A DNA stretch of 44,992 nucleotides, taken from the NCBI GenBank assembly GCA_025458915.1, contig JALORL010000002.1, forward strand, positions 1 through 44,992, given 5' to 3'. The notes under the pieces are model-generated. The model was not told the origin of the DNA. It saw only the letters and a program-made list of their open reading frames with translations, and did not search any database. Of the stretch, positions 1 to 8,244 are shown piece by piece (within the stretch, counting starts at the first letter, position 1; each line of letters begins with the position of its first letter). Origin of the DNA: Hydrogenophaga sp. Its GTDB lineage: Bacteria; Pseudomonadota; Gammaproteobacteria; Burkholderiales; Burkholderiaceae_C. Position numbers and translations under genes: made by a program.

Positions 1-1905
1 GCGCAGGTACCACTCGCACAGCAGGCGCACCTGCTTGGCGGTGTAGCCCTTTTCCACCATCCGGCTGACAAAGTCCTCGTGCTTCTTCTGTTCGTCGGCA
101 CTGCTCTTGGTGTTGAAGCTGATCACCGGTAACAGTTCTTCGGTGTTGGAGAACATCTTCTTCTCGATCACCGTGCGCAGCTTTTCGTAACTGGTCCAGG
201 CCGGGTTGTTGCCCGCGTTGCCGGCACGGGCACGCAACACGAAATTGACGATCTCGTTGCGGAAGTCTTTCGGGTTGGCAATGCCGGCCGGTTTCTCGAT
301 CTTCTCCAGTTCGGCATTGAGCGAGGCCCGGTCGAACACCTCGCCGGTGTCCACGTCGCGGTACTCCTGGTCCTGGATCCAGTAGTCGGCGTAGGTCACG
401 TAGCGGTCGAAGATGTTCTGGCCGTACTCGCTGTAGCTCTCCAGGTAGGCGGTCTGGATCTCCTTGCCGATGAATTCAGCGTAGCGCGGCGCCAGCATCT
501 CCTTGATGAACCCGATGTACTTCTGTTCGGTCTCGGCCGGGAACTGTTCGCGCTCGATCTGCTGCTCCAGCACATACATGAGGTGCACCGGGTTGGCCGC
601 CACCTCCGCGCTGTCGAAGTTGAACACCTTGGAAATGATCTTGAACGCAAAGCGGGTGGAGATGCCGCTCATGCCCTCGTCCACGCCGGCGTAGTCGCGG
701 TACTCCTGCAAGGACTTGGCGCGCGGGTCAGTGTCCTTGAGGTTCTCGCCGTCGTAGATCTGCATCTTGCTGTAGATGCTGGAGTTCTCCGGTTCCTTCA
801 ACCGCGTGAGCACCGAGAACTGCGCCATCATCTTCAGCGTGCCCGGCGCGCAAGGCGCCTTGGAGAGCGACGAGTTGCGCACCAGCTTTTCGTAGATCTT
901 GATTTCCTCGGACACACGCAGGCAGTAAGGCACCTTCACGATGTAGATGCGGTCCAGGAAGGCTTCGTTGTTCTTGTTGTTGCGGAAGGCCTTCCACTCG
1001 CTCTCGTTGCTGTGGGCCAGCACCACACCGTCGAACGGAATGGCGCCAAAGCCTTCGGTGCCCTTGAAGTTGCCTTCCTGCGTGGCAGTGAGCAGCGGGT
1101 GCAGCACCTTGATGGGTGCCTTGAACATCTCCACGAACTCCAGCAGCCCCTGGTTGGCCAGGCACAGGCCGCCGGAGTAGGCGTAAGCGTCCGGGTCGTC
1201 CTGTGCATAGGTTTCGAGCTTGCGGATGTCGACCTTGCCCACCAGGGAGGAAATGTCCTGGTTGTTCTCGTCACCCGGTTCGGTCTTGGCCACGGCAATC
1301 TGCCGCAGCACCGAGGGGTAGCGCTTGACCACCTTGAACTGGCGAATGTCGCCGCCGTATTCCTCCAGCCGCTTCACCGCCCAGGGGGAAAGGATGCGGT
1401 TGAGATAGCGGCGCGGAATGCCGTATTCCCTTTCCAGGATGTCACCGTCTTCGGCGGCATCGAACAGGCCCAGCGGCGTTTCGTTCACTGGCGATCCTTG
1501 CAGGGAGTAGAACGGCACCTGTTCCACCAGCTGCTTCAGCCGCTCGGCAATCGAGCTCTTGCCACCGCCCACCGGGCCAAGCAGATACAGGATCTGCTTC
1601 TTTTCCTCCAGCCCCTGCGCCGCATGCCGGAAGTAGGACACCACCTGTTCGATGGCGTCCTCCATGCCGTAGAACTCCTTGAAGGCGGGGTAAATCTTGA
1701 TGACCTTGTTCGCAAAGATGCGCGAGAGGCGCGGATCGTTGCGCGTGTCCACCATCTGCGGCTCGCCGATCGCCTTGAGCATGCGTTCGGCCGCGCTGGC
1801 GTAGGCCAGGGGTTCGCGCTTGCAGAGGTCGAGGTATTCCTCCAGCGTCAGGACCTCTTCCCGGGTGCGTTCGTACCGGGCGGCGAAATTGCTCATCACG
1901 TCCAT
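1..1905 (-). CDS. prkA: PrkA-family serine protein kinase (partial, C-terminus cut)
   Basis: The ORF track misses this gene because it is open at the left window edge; I translated it from the minus strand. It reads 635 codons without a stop and begins MDVMSNFAARYERTREEV. The AAA+-like N-terminal half has a Walker A motif GPVGGGKS at residues 110-117, and the kinase-type C-terminal half follows. Full-length PrkA/YeaG is about 640 residues, so only a few residues are lost. A textbook Shine-Dalgarno GGAGGTGACC sits just before the ATG at 1905. PrkA phosphorylates serine residues and is linked to stationary-phase, nitrogen-starvation or sporulation-like stress, usually with a DUF444 gene and a spoVR gene downstream; those would lie outside this window to the left. 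Family call is firm; the substrate here is unknown. Confidence 0.95.
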   Translation of the reverse strand, partial: MDVMSNFAARYERTREEVLTLEEYLDLCKREPLAYASAAERMLKAIGEPQMVDTRNDPRLSRIFANKVIKIYPAFKEFYGMEDAIEQVVSYFRHAAQGLEEKKQILYLLGPVGGGKSSIAERLKQLVEQVPFYSLQGSPVNETPLGLFDAAEDGDILEREYGIPRRYLNRILSPWAVKRLEEYGGDIRQFKVVKRYPSVLRQIAVAKTEPGDENNQDISSLVGKVDIRKLETYAQDDPDAYAYSGGLCLANQGLLEFVEMFKAPIKVLHPLLTATQEGNFKGTEGFGAIPFDGVVLAHSNESEWKAFRNNKNNEAFLDRIYIVKVPYCLRVSEEIKIYEKLVRNSSLSKAPCAPGTLKMMAQFSVLTRLKEPENSSIYSKMQIYDGENLKDTDPRAKSLQEYRDYAGVDEGMSGISTRFAFKIISKVFNFDSAEVAANPVHLMYVLEQQIEREQFPAETEQKYIGFIKEMLAPRYAEFIGKEIQTAYLESYSEYGQNIFDRYVTYADYWIQDQEYRDVDTGEVFDRASLNAELEKIEKPAGIANPKDFRNEIVNFVLRARAGNAGNNPAWTSYEKLRTVIEKKMFSNTEELLPVISFNTKSSADEQKKHEDFVSRMVEKGYTAKQVRLLCEWYLR

Positions 1906-2244
1906 GGGGTCACCTCCATCGAGTCATCAAGGCATTGCGCGGGATGGCGCTTCGGTGCAGACGGCCCGACCTGCCTTGCACCAGGGGTGTGCAACAAGTC
2001 GTCCCGAACACCGCAACAACATCCTGGTTTCAGCATAGAGCAAACATCGCGCCTGCTCCACAGTGTTGTTGTTGAACTGTTGTTCTGAACGGTCACTTCG
2101 TATCAAAGTTCCGGTTACCCGAGTGCTTTGCAAAGGTGTTTTGAAAGCGACGTTTCATGCACATCCGCCTTTGCGGTGTGTGGTCTTTCGGCTGGCTTGC
2201 GGGGGGGTGCATGGAGGTCTATGCTGCAAGGAGCCGAGGATGTC
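1906..2244. other. Divergent spacer between prkA and the methyltransferase
   Basis: This 339-base spacer separates two divergent starts and should hold promoters for both. It is rich in AACAAC/GTTGTT tracts: CAACAACATC near 2022 faces GTGTTGTTGTTG near 2063, and GAACTGTTGTTC at 2074-2085 is a short perfect inverted repeat. I see no convincing -35/-10 pair on either strand. ORFs in the track across this stretch overlap each other in several frames and look like noise. Confidence 0.4.
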
Positions 2245-2907
2245 ATGTCAGCCCAATCGCCAGTGCCCCGCCCCTTGACCGACCATCCCGACCGGCAGTT
2301 CGCCTTGCGGCAGTACGAGCGGCGCTCAAGCGTTTACGACGCCGAGCTGGCCTGGTTCGAACCCCTGCGCATCGCGGCCATCGACGCCTTGCTGCTGCAG
2401 CCCGGATGCCGGGTGATCGATGTCGGTTGTGGTACGGGCCTGAGCTTTGCACCCCTGATGGAGCGGCTCGGGAACGAAGGTGGCATCGTTGGCATAGAAC
2501 AATGTCCGCAGATGCTGGACCTGGCGCGCGAACGCATCCGGCGGTATGGCTGGCATGGCATTGAACTGATCGAGGCACCCGTCGAGCAGGCCCGCCTGAC
2601 CGAGCTGGCCGATGCGGCGTTGTTCCACTTCACGCACGACATCCTGCGCTCGACCGCAGCCATCGAAAACGTGCTGGGCCATTTGCAGCCGGGCGCACGC
2701 GTGGTGGCCACCGGGTTGCAGTGGGCAAGTCCCTGGGCCTGGCCGGTCAATCTGTTTGTGTGGAGTGCCGCCTTGCACTCCGTCAGTACGCTGGAAGGTC
2801 TGGACCACCCGTGGTCCTTGTTAGCCCGCTACCTGCCAGACCTCCGGGTGCGACCGACCTGGCTGGGCGGAGTGTCCATGGCCACCGGCGTATGGCCCGG
2901 TGCATGA
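2245..2907 (+). CDS. Class I SAM-dependent methyltransferase
   Basis: From the ATG at 2245 this is a 220-residue protein. Motif I VIDVGCGTG lies at residues 57-65 and the acidic residue that would bind the ribose follows in GGIVGIEQCPQML, so the Rossmann-fold SAM site looks complete. The C-terminal third contains a Trp-rich stretch (QWASPWAWPVNLFVW) that may be a hydrophobic substrate lid. The substrate cannot be read from the sequence; it is a UbiE-like generic methyltransferase. The ORF track extends upstream to 2128, but that extension is not methyltransferase-like. An alternative ATG at 2221 has GGAGG only three bases before it; I prefer 2245, which is preceded by AAGGAG and GAGG. It lies 125 bases upstream of the ppsR-like gene on the same strand and could be cotranscribed with it. 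Confidence 0.8.
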   Translation: MSAQSPVPRPLTDHPDRQFALRQYERRSSVYDAELAWFEPLRIAAIDALLLQPGCRVIDVGCGTGLSFAPLMERLGNEGGIVGIEQCPQMLDLARERIRRYGWHGIELIEAPVEQARLTELADAALFHFTHDILRSTAAIENVLGHLQPGARVVATGLQWASPWAWPVNLFVWSAALHSVSTLEGLDHPWSLLARYLPDLRVRPTWLGGVSMATGVWPGA

Positions 2908-2995
2908 AAACCACCGCAACAGGCCCACGAGGAGTACACTGAACCGCATCCCCATCTGGCCCAAGCCCGGCCTGTCATTCGCTGCCCCGGTACCC

Positions 2996-3006
2996 GTCGG
3001 TCGGTC
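2996..3006. promoter_or_regulatory. GTCGGTCGGTC tandem repeat upstream of ppsR-like gene
   Basis: The sequence GTCGGTCGGTC lies 27-37 bases before the regulator's start. It shares the GTCGGTC core with the 16-bp palindrome upstream of the neighbouring bacteriophytochrome gene. A regulatory role is inference from the shared core and position. Confidence 0.25.
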
Positions 3007-3032
3007 AGAGCTTTTCTTTCACCCATCACTCC

Positions 3033-4463
3033 ATGAGCCAACGACCGGAAAAGTCCAACACATTGCAAGATCTCGCGCCGCTTGCGCCGGAGCTTGCATT
3101 GGCGTTGGCTGCGGTTTCCAGCGATGTGGCCATGGTGATTGACAGCTCGGGCGTGATTCGCAACGTGTCCGTTGGAAACCCGAAGCTGTCCGAGGCCACG
3201 CGCGACTGGGTGGGGCGCCACTGGAGCGACACCGTGGCCAAGACCTCCCGCGGCAAGGTGGAGCAACTCATTGGCGAGGCCAGCTCGGCTGGCTTGGCGC
3301 GGCGGCGCGAAGTGAACCTCATGGCCGACGGATCGGCCGGCATCCCCATCGCCTATTCGGCCATCCGGCTCGGCGATGACGGACCGTTGATTGCGGCGGG
3401 CCGCGACCTGCGCGCCATCGCCGCCATCCAGCAGCATTTCATCCAGACGCAGCAGGACCTGGAGCAGTCCTACTGGATCCGTCGCCAGAACGAAGCGCGT
3501 TACCGCTTGCTGTTTCAGGTCGCCACCGATGCCGTGCTGGTGGTGGACGCCTTGAGCCTTCAGGTGGTGGAGGCCAATCCGGCTGCAGCAGAGCTGCTCG
3601 GCAGTGGCGCGGACCTTCTGGTGGATTCGGAGGCACAGCGGTGGATCGAGCCACCCTTGCGACCCGCCTTCACCGAGCTTCTCGTTGCTGCGCGTACCAC
3701 GGGTCGACCCTCCGAGATCCGAACCCGCCTTGCGCACGGCAGCGCGCGGGTGGCCGTGGCCGCCACGCCATTTCGTGCCGACAATACCCTGCTGCTGATG
3801 GTGCGTGTTCGCCCCATGGATGCACTGGATCCTTCGGGGCAGATCCACCCCTCCGAGCTGGTGGAGAAAATGCCCGATGCGGTGGTGGTCACCGACTCCA
3901 ACGGTTCCATCCTCATGTCCAACCCCGCGTTTTCGCGTCTGTGCGCGGCGGGCAGCAACGCCCCTCTGAAAGGGCGCCACATCGAGTCGGTGCTGGCAGA
4001 GCTGGAGCCGCACATGGCCCACCTGGTGGGTGAGGCCCGTCGGCGTGGCCTGGCCGGGCCGGTCCTGGTTTCGCTGCGATCGGCCGATCTGGGGGCCCTT
4101 CGGGTGGAAGTGGTGGCCACCATGCTCGATGAAGGCGATCAGGAGTGCATTGGCCTGAAGCTGCGCATCCTGCGCTCCGAGCCTCCGCCGCTGGCCCAGG
4201 CCACCGACGAACTGAGCCGTGCACTGGGCCTGCTCCTGGCGCAGCTGGGCGAACAGAAGCTTGACCAGCTTGTCGACCGGGCCGCCCGCCTGGTGCAGAA
4301 GCATCTGCTGGGGACCGCCCTGGAGCGGGCAGACGGCGACAGGAGCGCCGCGGCCCGGACACTGGGTATCTCGCTCACAGAGCTCGAAGGGCGTCTGTTC
4401 GAAATCGGTCTCGAGGAGCTCTCCCTGCCTGGTCCTTCGCAACCGTCCGGTTTTCTCAATTGA
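3033..4463 (+). CDS. ppsR: PpsR/CrtJ-type PAS-domain transcriptional regulator
   Basis: This 476-residue protein has the PpsR architecture: an N-terminal PAS around 25-125, a glutamine-rich helical linker around 130-155 (QQHFIQTQQDLEQSYW), a PAS around 155-265, a third PAS around 275-385, and a Fis-type helix-turn-helix around 427-460. PpsR proteins in purple bacteria repress photosystem genes in response to oxygen, redox or light. Here the recognition helix reads ISLTELEGRLFEIGL, more acidic than the usual Arg/Lys-rich SRQSLYxKLRR form, and it has no cysteine; the only cysteines are 304 and 372, so the thiol switch of Rhodobacter PpsR is not conserved in the HTH. The next gene is a bacteriophytochrome, which supports a light-controlled partner role. 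No photosynthesis genes are in the window, so its targets are unknown. Confidence 0.85.
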   Translation: MSQRPEKSNTLQDLAPLAPELALALAAVSSDVAMVIDSSGVIRNVSVGNPKLSEATRDWVGRHWSDTVAKTSRGKVEQLIGEASSAGLARRREVNLMADGSAGIPIAYSAIRLGDDGPLIAAGRDLRAIAAIQQHFIQTQQDLEQSYWIRRQNEARYRLLFQVATDAVLVVDALSLQVVEANPAAAELLGSGADLLVDSEAQRWIEPPLRPAFTELLVAARTTGRPSEIRTRLAHGSARVAVAATPFRADNTLLLMVRVRPMDALDPSGQIHPSELVEKMPDAVVVTDSNGSILMSNPAFSRLCAAGSNAPLKGRHIESVLAELEPHMAHLVGEARRRGLAGPVLVSLRSADLGALRVEVVATMLDEGDQECIGLKLRILRSEPPPLAQATDELSRALGLLLAQLGEQKLDQLVDRAARLVQKHLLGTALERADGDRSAAARTLGISLTELEGRLFEIGLEELSLPGPSQPSGFLN

Positions 4464-4479
4464 ACTTCCCGGGCGGATT

Positions 4480-4495
4480 GGTCGGTCGACCGACC
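4480..4495. promoter_or_regulatory. Perfect 16-bp palindrome GGTCGGTCGACCGACC
   Basis: GGTCGGTC is followed immediately by its exact reverse complement GACCGACC. It lies in the 82-base spacer between the ppsR-like gene and the bacteriophytochrome gene, 50 bases before the GTG start. Its half-site core recurs upstream of the regulator gene. It could be an operator for the adjacent regulator; it does not match the classical TGT-N12-ACA PpsR site. Confidence 0.5.
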
Positions 4496-4545
4496 GGGCG
4501 CCTCCCGCTGTCCCCCAAAACCGTTTCCAGAGTACGCCGCTGACC

Positions 4546-6744
4546 GTGTCCAACAGCCCTGCCTTCGGTCAGGCCGACCTGACCAACTGCGAGCGTGAGC
4601 TCATCCACCTGGCCGGCTCGGTGCAACCGCACGGCGTGATGCTGGTGGTGGACCCGTCCCTGTGGACGCTGGTGCAACTGAGCGCCAATGTCGATACCTT
4701 GCTGGGGCACCCGCCTGAGACGCTGCTTGGCAAGCCGTTGTCGGTGCTGGGCGGCAACCTGGCGGACCGTGTGCGAAGCATGGCCAGCAAGATGGCACTG
4801 ACGGAGCCCGAACCGCTGCTGGCCGAACTGCAACAGGGTGCGGTCGAAGGCAGCCTGCACCGGATCAGCCCTGATTGTCTGGTGGTCGAGCTGGAACCCT
4901 TGTGGGGTGGCGCCGGCCATGTCCACACCGTGGCCACCAGCGCTGCGCAGCTGCAGCAGCAGCTTTCGGCCAGCATGGCCACGTTCTCCAAGGCCTCCAG
5001 CGTGGCCCAGCTTGCCGACGCCGCCGCCAAGGCCTACCGCGAGCTCACCGGCTACGATCGCGTCATGGTGTACCGGTTCGACCCGGATGGCCACGGCAAG
5101 ATCATTTCCGAAGCCCGGCATCCGCGCCTGGAATCGCTGCTGGGGCACCACTACCCGGCGTCCGATATTCCGCAGCGCGCCCGCCAGCTTTACATCCGCA
5201 ACCGGCTGCGCGTGCTGGTTGACGTGAACTACACGCCTGCGCCGCTGGTGCCGCGGGAGCTGCCGGCCACCGGAGCCGACACCGACATGTCTTTGTGCGC
5301 CCTGCGCAGCATGTCCCCGCTGCACCTGCAGTACCTCAAGAACATGGGGGTAACCGCGACCCTGGTGGTGTCCCTGGTGTATGAGGGCAAGCTGTGGGGG
5401 CTGGTGGCTGCCCACCACTACACGCCGCGCAATCTGCGTTTTCCGGTGCGCGCCGCAGCCGATCTCATGGCCGAGGTGATCAGCACTCGGCTCGCAGCCA
5501 TTGAAAACTATGCCCACGCACAGGTGGCCATCCAGGTGCGGCGGCTGGAGCAGCGGCTGGTCGAAGCCACCTCTACCGAAGGCGACTGGCGCTTCGCACT
5601 GATGCGCAATCCCCGAACCCTCCTGCAGCCGCTGGACGCCACGGGTGCGGCGCTGTTTCACGAGGGGGAAATCCTCACCACGGGCGATGTGCCATCCACG
5701 CCGGAACTGCGCGCGTTGCAGGAATGGGTGGCTGCCCAGCCGAAGGACGTTCCCTACGCCTGTTCATCCATGTCGCGCGAGAACCCGGCGCTGGCCTCGC
5801 TCACGCCCACGGCCAGTGGTGTGCTCGCGGTGCGGCTGTCGGGCGCCCGGCCCGACTTCCTCATGTGGTTCCGCAAGGAACAACTTGCCTCGGTGACCTG
5901 GGCAGGCGACCCGGCCAAGGTGGTGGTCGGCAACGATCCCATGGAGCTTTCGCCGCGGAGGTCGTTTGCGGCCTGGTCGGAGATCGTGCGGGGAACGGCG
6001 GTTTCCTGGACGGGTGCAGATGTGGCGCTGGCCCGTGCGCTCGGCCTGGCGCTGGTGGACATCATCGTGCAGGTGCAGGCGGTGCGTTACCTCATTGCCG
6101 ATCATCAGCTGCAGCAGATCCGCACCGGCATGCAAAGCGCGAGCGAAGCCGTCCTGATCGCCAGCACGGACGGGCAGGTGGTTTTCAGCAACCAGGCCTT
6201 CCTGTCCCTGGCCGGGCCAGCCAGTGGCGAGTGCGCCAGCCTCGACGCAGTGGCCAGCCTGTTCAGCGAAGCCGATGCCGTGCGTGACCTGCTGGTTCGC
6301 CTGCGCCACGCCCACCAGCCGCTTCGGGCCGAACTCAGCCTGTTGCGGGGCATGGAGACCGACCAGCCGGTGGGCCTGCGCGCCGAAGCCGTGCCCGGTG
6401 TAGGTGGCGCCCCGATCGGATTCATCCTGGTGCTGAGCGACCTGCGCGATGTACGCCGTGCCGAGGCCGCGCGCCGCCAGCTGGACGCGTCCCTGGGGCC
6501 TGCCGCTCGGGGCGCACTCGGATCCCTGGATGTTGTCGGCCTGAACGGTGACGCCAGGCAGGATGCACTGGTCAGCGATCCGGTGGTCAGCGCCATCTTC
6601 ACCAACGTGTCGCTCGCGGCCATGGACATCGCCGATTCGGCCACGGGTCCGACCGTGGCACCGTTGCTGGAACAGCTGGAGTTGTCGGCGCGCAGGGCCG
6701 CCGCGCTTTATGAGCACATCAGGGAACGTGCGGCAAAGGACTGA
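4546..6744 (+). CDS. bphP: Bacteriophytochrome, PAS-GAF-PHY-PAS without histidine kinase
   Basis: The GTG at 4546 gives a 732-residue protein; the track start at 4219 overlaps the upstream gene in another frame. The biliverdin-binding cysteine is Cys15 in DLTNCERELIH. The GAF pocket is intact: Tyr176, PASDIP with Asp207, His260 in SPLHLQYL and His290 in LWGLVAAHH, numbered as in Deinococcus BphP. The PHY tongue carries PRRSF near 470-474. After PHY come a PAS domain (about 520-635) and a helical tail ending LYEHIRERAAKD. There is no HisKA or HATPase domain, so this is not a kinase. That layout resembles R. palustris BphP1, which acts by binding a PpsR protein under near-infrared light, and a PpsR-like gene is directly upstream. 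The Shine-Dalgarno is weak. The gene overlaps the convergent heme oxygenase gene by 26 bases. Confidence 0.95.
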   Translation: MSNSPAFGQADLTNCERELIHLAGSVQPHGVMLVVDPSLWTLVQLSANVDTLLGHPPETLLGKPLSVLGGNLADRVRSMASKMALTEPEPLLAELQQGAVEGSLHRISPDCLVVELEPLWGGAGHVHTVATSAAQLQQQLSASMATFSKASSVAQLADAAAKAYRELTGYDRVMVYRFDPDGHGKIISEARHPRLESLLGHHYPASDIPQRARQLYIRNRLRVLVDVNYTPAPLVPRELPATGADTDMSLCALRSMSPLHLQYLKNMGVTATLVVSLVYEGKLWGLVAAHHYTPRNLRFPVRAAADLMAEVISTRLAAIENYAHAQVAIQVRRLEQRLVEATSTEGDWRFALMRNPRTLLQPLDATGAALFHEGEILTTGDVPSTPELRALQEWVAAQPKDVPYACSSMSRENPALASLTPTASGVLAVRLSGARPDFLMWFRKEQLASVTWAGDPAKVVVGNDPMELSPRRSFAAWSEIVRGTAVSWTGADVALARALGLALVDIIVQVQAVRYLIADHQLQQIRTGMQSASEAVLIASTDGQVVFSNQAFLSLAGPASGECASLDAVASLFSEADAVRDLLVRLRHAHQPLRAELSLLRGMETDQPVGLRAEAVPGVGGAPIGFILVLSDLRDVRRAEAARRQLDASLGPAARGALGSLDVVGLNGDARQDALVSDPVVSAIFTNVSLAAMDIADSATGPTVAPLLEQLELSARRAAALYEHIRERAAKD

Positions 6745-7402
6745 CGTCCGCAGGGCGCGCCAGTTCCTCGAAAACGCGCACGTGCTGTCCGAAAGCCCAA
6801 CAGGCTTCTTCGATCACGGCATCCGTCTCCGCTGGCGATAGCGGCAGGGCGTCCAGCGCCTGTCGAAGAGCGCCAATGTGGCCGGCCACCACATCGGCCG
6901 AGCCAAAGTGGTAGAAATCCAGACCTCCCGCTTCGGCGGAGGACCGCCATGGAAACGCGTCCCGAACCACGCGGGCCAGCACCTGACCGCCGTGGAGGTC
7001 GCCCAGGTAACGCACATAGGCATGTGCCACCAGACGCGGCGAGGACCCGCGCCCCAGAGTTTCGAGGCGACTCACGTAAGCCCGCATGCCGGGCACCAGC
7101 GGTACCGCCGGATCTGTCACCGGTGCCCCATAAGCCGACAGGTCGCGCTCAATGGCCATTTGGCGGAACAGGGCAGGTTGGCACACCGGGCCCACCTTCG
7201 CGTCGGACTCGCAGCTTTGCAGGGCCTTCTCCAGCGCGGCATACAAAGCCTGCAGGTTTTGCAGCAAGGCAACGTAACCGGGCAGACCCAGCCGTCCACG
7301 GAGCAAGTCGCGCATCACGCCAGTGCGCTCAGCCTCGGCATGCAGCGTTCGGGTGCCCGAGCGCAAGCGCGCGCTGAGCAAGTGGGGGGATACATCGTGC
7401 AT
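6719..7402 (-). CDS. hmuO: Heme oxygenase, biliverdin-producing
   Basis: This 227-residue protein belongs to the HO-1-like heme oxygenase family, which opens heme to biliverdin, iron and CO. The proximal heme ligand is His21 in TRTLHAEAE, and the distal helix is at 131-142 with GDLHGGQ in place of the common GDLSGGQ. Biliverdin is the bacteriophytochrome chromophore, and the gene is convergent with bphP with a 26-base overlap of the 3' ends, so a chromophore-supply role is well supported by context. It is transcribed from the other strand, so expression is probably set separately. The start is the ATG at 7402, with no clear Shine-Dalgarno before it. Symbols bphO or hmuO are both used for such genes. 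An alternative role in iron release from heme is possible, but no heme-uptake genes are nearby. Confidence 0.93.
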   Translation of the reverse strand: MHDVSPHLLSARLRSGTRTLHAEAERTGVMRDLLRGRLGLPGYVALLQNLQALYAALEKALQSCESDAKVGPVCQPALFRQMAIERDLSAYGAPVTDPAVPLVPGMRAYVSRLETLGRGSSPRLVAHAYVRYLGDLHGGQVLARVVRDAFPWRSSAEAGGLDFYHFGSADVVAGHIGALRQALDALPLSPAETDAVIEEACWAFGQHVRVFEELARPADVSPLPHVP

Positions 7403-7447
7403 GCCGCTGCGAGCTAGGCGCGACCTGCGGCAGCGCCAACTTCTGCC

Positions 7448-8020
7448 TCAGTCAGCCACCGTGGTGCCGACCTGCGCGGTGGTATCGGGCAACACCCTGC
7501 GCGCGCCGTTGAAGCGCGTGTTCCAGTAACTCGCTCGCATGTCTTCCATGCGCACGTGGGCACCCGCCCGGGGAGAGTGGATGAAACGGCCCTCTCCCAC
7601 GTAAATGCCCACGTGGCTGAAGGCACGGCGCATGGTGTTGAAGAACACCAGGTCGCCCGGACGCAGCTCACTGCGGTCGATGACTTCCGTGGCGGCGGCC
7701 TGCTGGTCAGAGCGGCGGGGCAGAATCTTGCCCACCGATTGTTCGAACACCGCCTTGACAAAGCCGCTGCAGTCGAATCCGGTTTCGTGGCTGTTGCCGC
7801 CCCAGCGGTAGGGCACCCCCAGAAAGGCCATGGCATTGATGACCAGGCTCGACGCCTGGTCGGCCACCGACTCCCGAGCCTGTTGCCAGTGGGTCCCCAG
7901 GCGGGTCATCGTGCCGCGGTCGGCCAGCAGGGCGTCCATGTCTTCGTATACCGGGACGTCGGGCGCGGCATGCACCGCAGCCGACAGGCCGAGCAAAAGG
8001 GCGGGGAGACAACGCAGCAT
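7448..8020 (-). CDS. NlpC/P60 (C40) family cell-wall peptidase
   Basis: The product has a signal peptide (MLRCLPALLLGLSAAVHA) and an NlpC/P60 catalytic domain with the nucleophile in DCSGF and the histidine in FSHVGIYVGEGRFIHSP. Such enzymes cleave peptide crosslinks of peptidoglycan, usually between D-gamma-glutamate and meso-diaminopimelate, in the periplasm. I chose the ATG at 8020, giving 190 residues with a normal signal peptide; the track uses a TTG at 8056 that would put twelve polar residues ahead of it. No strong Shine-Dalgarno is seen for either start. A 45-base spacer separates it from the heme oxygenase gene on the same strand, so readthrough into that gene is possible. It is divergent from the isochorismatase gene. 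Confidence 0.88.
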   Translation of the reverse strand: MLRCLPALLLGLSAAVHAAPDVPVYEDMDALLADRGTMTRLGTHWQQARESVADQASSLVINAMAFLGVPYRWGGNSHETGFDCSGFVKAVFEQSVGKILPRRSDQQAAATEVIDRSELRPGDLVFFNTMRRAFSHVGIYVGEGRFIHSPRAGAHVRMEDMRASYWNTRFNGARRVLPDTTAQVGTTVAD

Positions 8021-8244
8021 GCCGCGCAGGGTATCGGCGCAGCGTTGCGAAGTCAAGCGAGAAAGTTGCTACAACCAATTGATTTGCCTGGGTTTTCTGA
8101 TGTGTGGCCTGCTTTCCGGTGCCAGTGGCGCGCGAAACCTCGCAGCGCGAGCGAACCGGGGCCCGACGGTTGCGCTGGCCACACCACTGCGAGAATGCAG
8201 CACCCCCAGACTCTTTCCCACCCAACATCCGAGGAAACCATTGC

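Noticed and set aside
583-2088. 501-codon plus-strand ORF opposite prkA
   Set aside because: It is antisense to the clear PrkA reading frame and matches no family; long antisense ORFs are expected in GC-rich DNA.
2908-3032. Search for a TGT-N12-ACA PpsR site upstream of the ppsR-like gene and of bphP
   Set aside because: No match was found in either spacer by eye.
2829-4553. 574-codon minus-strand ORF opposite the ppsR-like gene
   Set aside because: Composition is typical of a shadow frame (His/Gln/Gly rich) and the plus strand has a recognisable PAS/HTH protein.
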